DNA from: HIMB11 sp965657135
Lineage (GTDB): Bacteria > Pseudomonadota > Alphaproteobacteria > Rhodobacterales > Rhodobacteraceae
NCBI GenBank assembly: GCA_965657135.1
Contig: CBFHNF010000026.1
Coordinates: forward strand, 1 to 24,909
Reading direction: 5' to 3'
Length of the DNA: 24,909 nt
Both the position numbers and the translations under genes were made by a program. This document shows positions 23,610 through 24,909 of this stretch, piece after piece (positions within the stretch are counted from its first letter, which is position 1; every line of letters starts with the position of its first letter). The notes under the pieces are model-generated. The model saw nothing but the letters and a program-made list of their open reading frames with translations. It was not told the origin of the DNA and did no database searches.

Positions 23610-24218
23610 TTAAGCGTCCAGCGCTTTGATCGGGGTGTAACCAGGAATCGACTTAACATCATTGATCCATCTTCCGATGTTGGGATAGCTGCTTAAATCA
23701 AACCCGCCCTGATCTGCAACATATGTATAGGCAAACAACGCGATGTCGGCGATGCTGGGGTTTTTCACGCCAAAAAAGGCCTGTTTTAATAAATTATGCT
23801 CCATTACGTTTAACGCATGTGTTCCGTGTACGTGGCACTCTTTGTATTCTTGCACACGCTCGGTCGGCATTTTTTGGTAATACTGTATGAAGCGTGCAAC
23901 CGCGATAAAGGGTTCGTTGCTAAATTGTTCAAAAAACAGCCATTCATAGGTTTTGGCCCGTTCAATTCCAGAGGGCGGAAGCCAAGGTGTCCCCTCGGCT
24001 AAAAAACCCAGGATTGCGTTTGACTCCGCCAATGTGTTCCCATCATGCAGGGTTAACATGGGAATTTTCCCATTTGGATTTAATTTGCGGAACAGCGTTT
24101 TTTGCGTATCCCCCGCAAGCACATTTATATCCACCCAATCATGATTAATTTTTAAAATAGAACATATCAGCTCAACTTTATAACAATTCCACGAGGAACG
24201 GTCACCAAATACTTGCAT
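23610..24218 (-). CDS. Glutathione S-transferase family protein
   Basis: A 202-residue protein of the two-domain GST fold. The N-terminal thioredoxin-like half shows DRSSWNCYKVELICSIL (the Ser-containing active-site stretch), the cis-proline motif NPNGKIPMLTL and the glutathione-binding LAESNAIL. The C-terminal helical half carries the N-capping box SIADIALFAYTYV. Such proteins conjugate or reduce substrates with glutathione; the substrate is not known. AGGA precedes the ATG. It is 58 bases before the EamA transporter on the same strand and may start that transcript. Confidence 0.9.
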   Translation of the reverse strand: MQVFGDRSSWNCYKVELICSILKINHDWVDINVLAGDTQKTLFRKLNPNGKIPMLTLHDGNTLAESNAILGFLAEGTPWLPPSGIERAKTYEWLFFEQFSNEPFIAVARFIQYYQKMPTERVQEYKECHVHGTHALNVMEHNLLKQAFFGVKNPSIADIALFAYTYVADQGGFDLSSYPNIGRWINDVKSIPGYTPIKALDA

Positions 24219-24330
24219 TCAAATTTTCCTACCTCAACCGCACGGATATATAGAAACAGTATACATCCAACGCATCCAACAATACTCTGCCCACGTGCGG
24301 GAAAAAATTAAAGAACAAAGGATATGTGTC

Positions 24331-24722
24331 ATGGAATTTCTGTTTGAACAGGCCAACCCCATTCCACATCACGCGCTGGCAGCATGTGCAGCGTTGTTGA
24401 TCGGTGGGGTGCAGTTGGTGATGCGCAAAGGGGGCGCATTGCATCGGTTTATGGGATATACATGGGTGATCCTGATGGCAGGAGTTGCCATCAGTTCCTT
24501 TTTCATCCACGAAATCCGACTGCTAGGTCCGTTCAGTCCAATTCATTTGCTAAGCATATTTACACTTTATTCGCTTTACATGGCTGTGCGTGCGCACAAC
24601 AACGGCGCATAAAGCATCACCGCCGAATAATGCAAAGTTTGTATTTTTTAGCCCTTGTTGTGACAGGAGTGTTCACACTTTTGCCGGGACGCATCATGAA
24701 TACTGTTTTCTTTGGCGGCTAG
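24331..24722 (+). pseudogene. DUF2306 membrane protein, interrupted by a one-base frameshift
   Basis: The first frame starts MEFLFEQANPIPHHALAACA at 24331, with AAAGGA upstream, and runs through PFSPIHLLSIFTLYSLYMAVRAHNNGA to a TAA at 24610-24612 (93 residues). The natural continuation, RIKHHRRIMQSLYFLALVVT then GVFTLLPGRIMNTVFFGG, follows immediately in the next frame from 24606 to the TAG at 24720-24722. Together they match a complete DUF2306 protein (three to four membrane helices, function unknown, often near cytochrome genes). A lost base around 24603-24608, for example GGCCGC read as GGCGC, explains the break. This may be a real mutation or a sequencing error. The gene is convergent with the cytochrome b561-type gene. 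Confidence 0.75.
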
Positions 24723-24909
24723 CTATTCGTGCCAGATAGGGACCATTGAGCTCCAGACACCATCACGCAAAAAACGGTGATAAACGGCCGCGATAACATG
24801 CAAGCCGATCAAAAAATAACTCGCTGTGACTGAGGTTTCGTGCACAAATAGGGCGACGGTCATAAATATGCCCCCTGGTCCAAACATCGTATAAAGTGCA
24901 CGAAACCTC
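24723..24909 (-). CDS. Cytochrome b561-type protein (partial, C-terminal part)
   Basis: The window's right end cuts this gene; 61 codons remain and the stop is at 24723. It reads MFGPGGIFMTVALFVHETSV, then a hydrophobic helix TASYFLIGLHVIAAVYHRFL, and ends RDGVWSSMVPIWHE. The helix with LH and YHRF is typical of the last heme-binding segment of small di-heme cytochromes b561 (CybB family), which pass electrons from quinol in the inner membrane. The gene lies beside the DUF2306 gene, a common association. Confidence 0.78.
   Translation of the reverse strand, partial: RFRALYTMFGPGGIFMTVALFVHETSVTASYFLIGLHVIAAVYHRFLRDGVWSSMVPIWHE

Overview
The window looks like chromosomal DNA of a marine alphaproteobacterium, most likely Rhodobacterales (Roseobacter-type), with an unusually modest GC content for that group. 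The case rests on the gene set and order (guaB-rsmB, a CckA-type receiver, recA, alaS), a GAAC-N7-GAAC LexA box before recA, a long acidic-tailed L9, and protein sequences of roseobacter character. Nothing suggests a plasmid, phage or insertion sequence. It is mostly core genome with a few odd spots.

Layout. 1-2591 (all minus): the 5' part of an AbrB-family membrane protein, a 70-residue unknown protein coupled by ATGA overlap to a Rieske oxygenase, and an XRE-type regulator. 2822-5365 (minus): ilvN and the acetolactate synthase large subunit, preceded by a complete attenuator: promoter, a 15-residue leader peptide rich in Val/Leu/Ile, an antiterminator and a terminator. 5535-6971 (minus): rpsF-rpsR-rplI with a terminator and a structured leader. 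7252-7942 (plus): a small two-helix membrane protein and a bactofilin. 7946-9991 (minus): an ASKHA/2Fe-2S protein resembling reductive activators of corrinoid proteins. 9992-10708: a long intergenic stretch without a supported gene.

10709-13732 (plus): guaB, an RsmB-type 16S rRNA methyltransferase joined to it by TAATG overlap, then an orphan receiver domain that closely resembles the C-terminus of the cell-cycle kinase CckA but has no kinase part. 13729-14343 (minus): a sulfotransferase. 14438-18369 (plus): LexA box, recA, terminator, alaS. 18411-24218 (minus): a tight series of seven genes with overlaps or short gaps, read in the order GST, EamA transporter, P-loop protein, metA, alpha/beta hydrolase, ppk2, tetR. 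24331-24722 (plus): a DUF2306 membrane protein broken by a one-base frameshift. 24723-24909 (minus): the C-terminus of a cytochrome b561-type protein.

Most notable are the branched-chain amino acid attenuator, which can be read in full from the sequence, and the CckA-like receiver that stands alone where I would expect cckA. Also worth a look are the folded rpsF leader, the DUF2306 frameshift, the small gene coupled to the Rieske oxygenase, and the unknown P-loop protein between a transporter and metA. I found no CRISPR array, tRNA, rRNA or mobile element, and no defence-like or clearly new multi-gene system.
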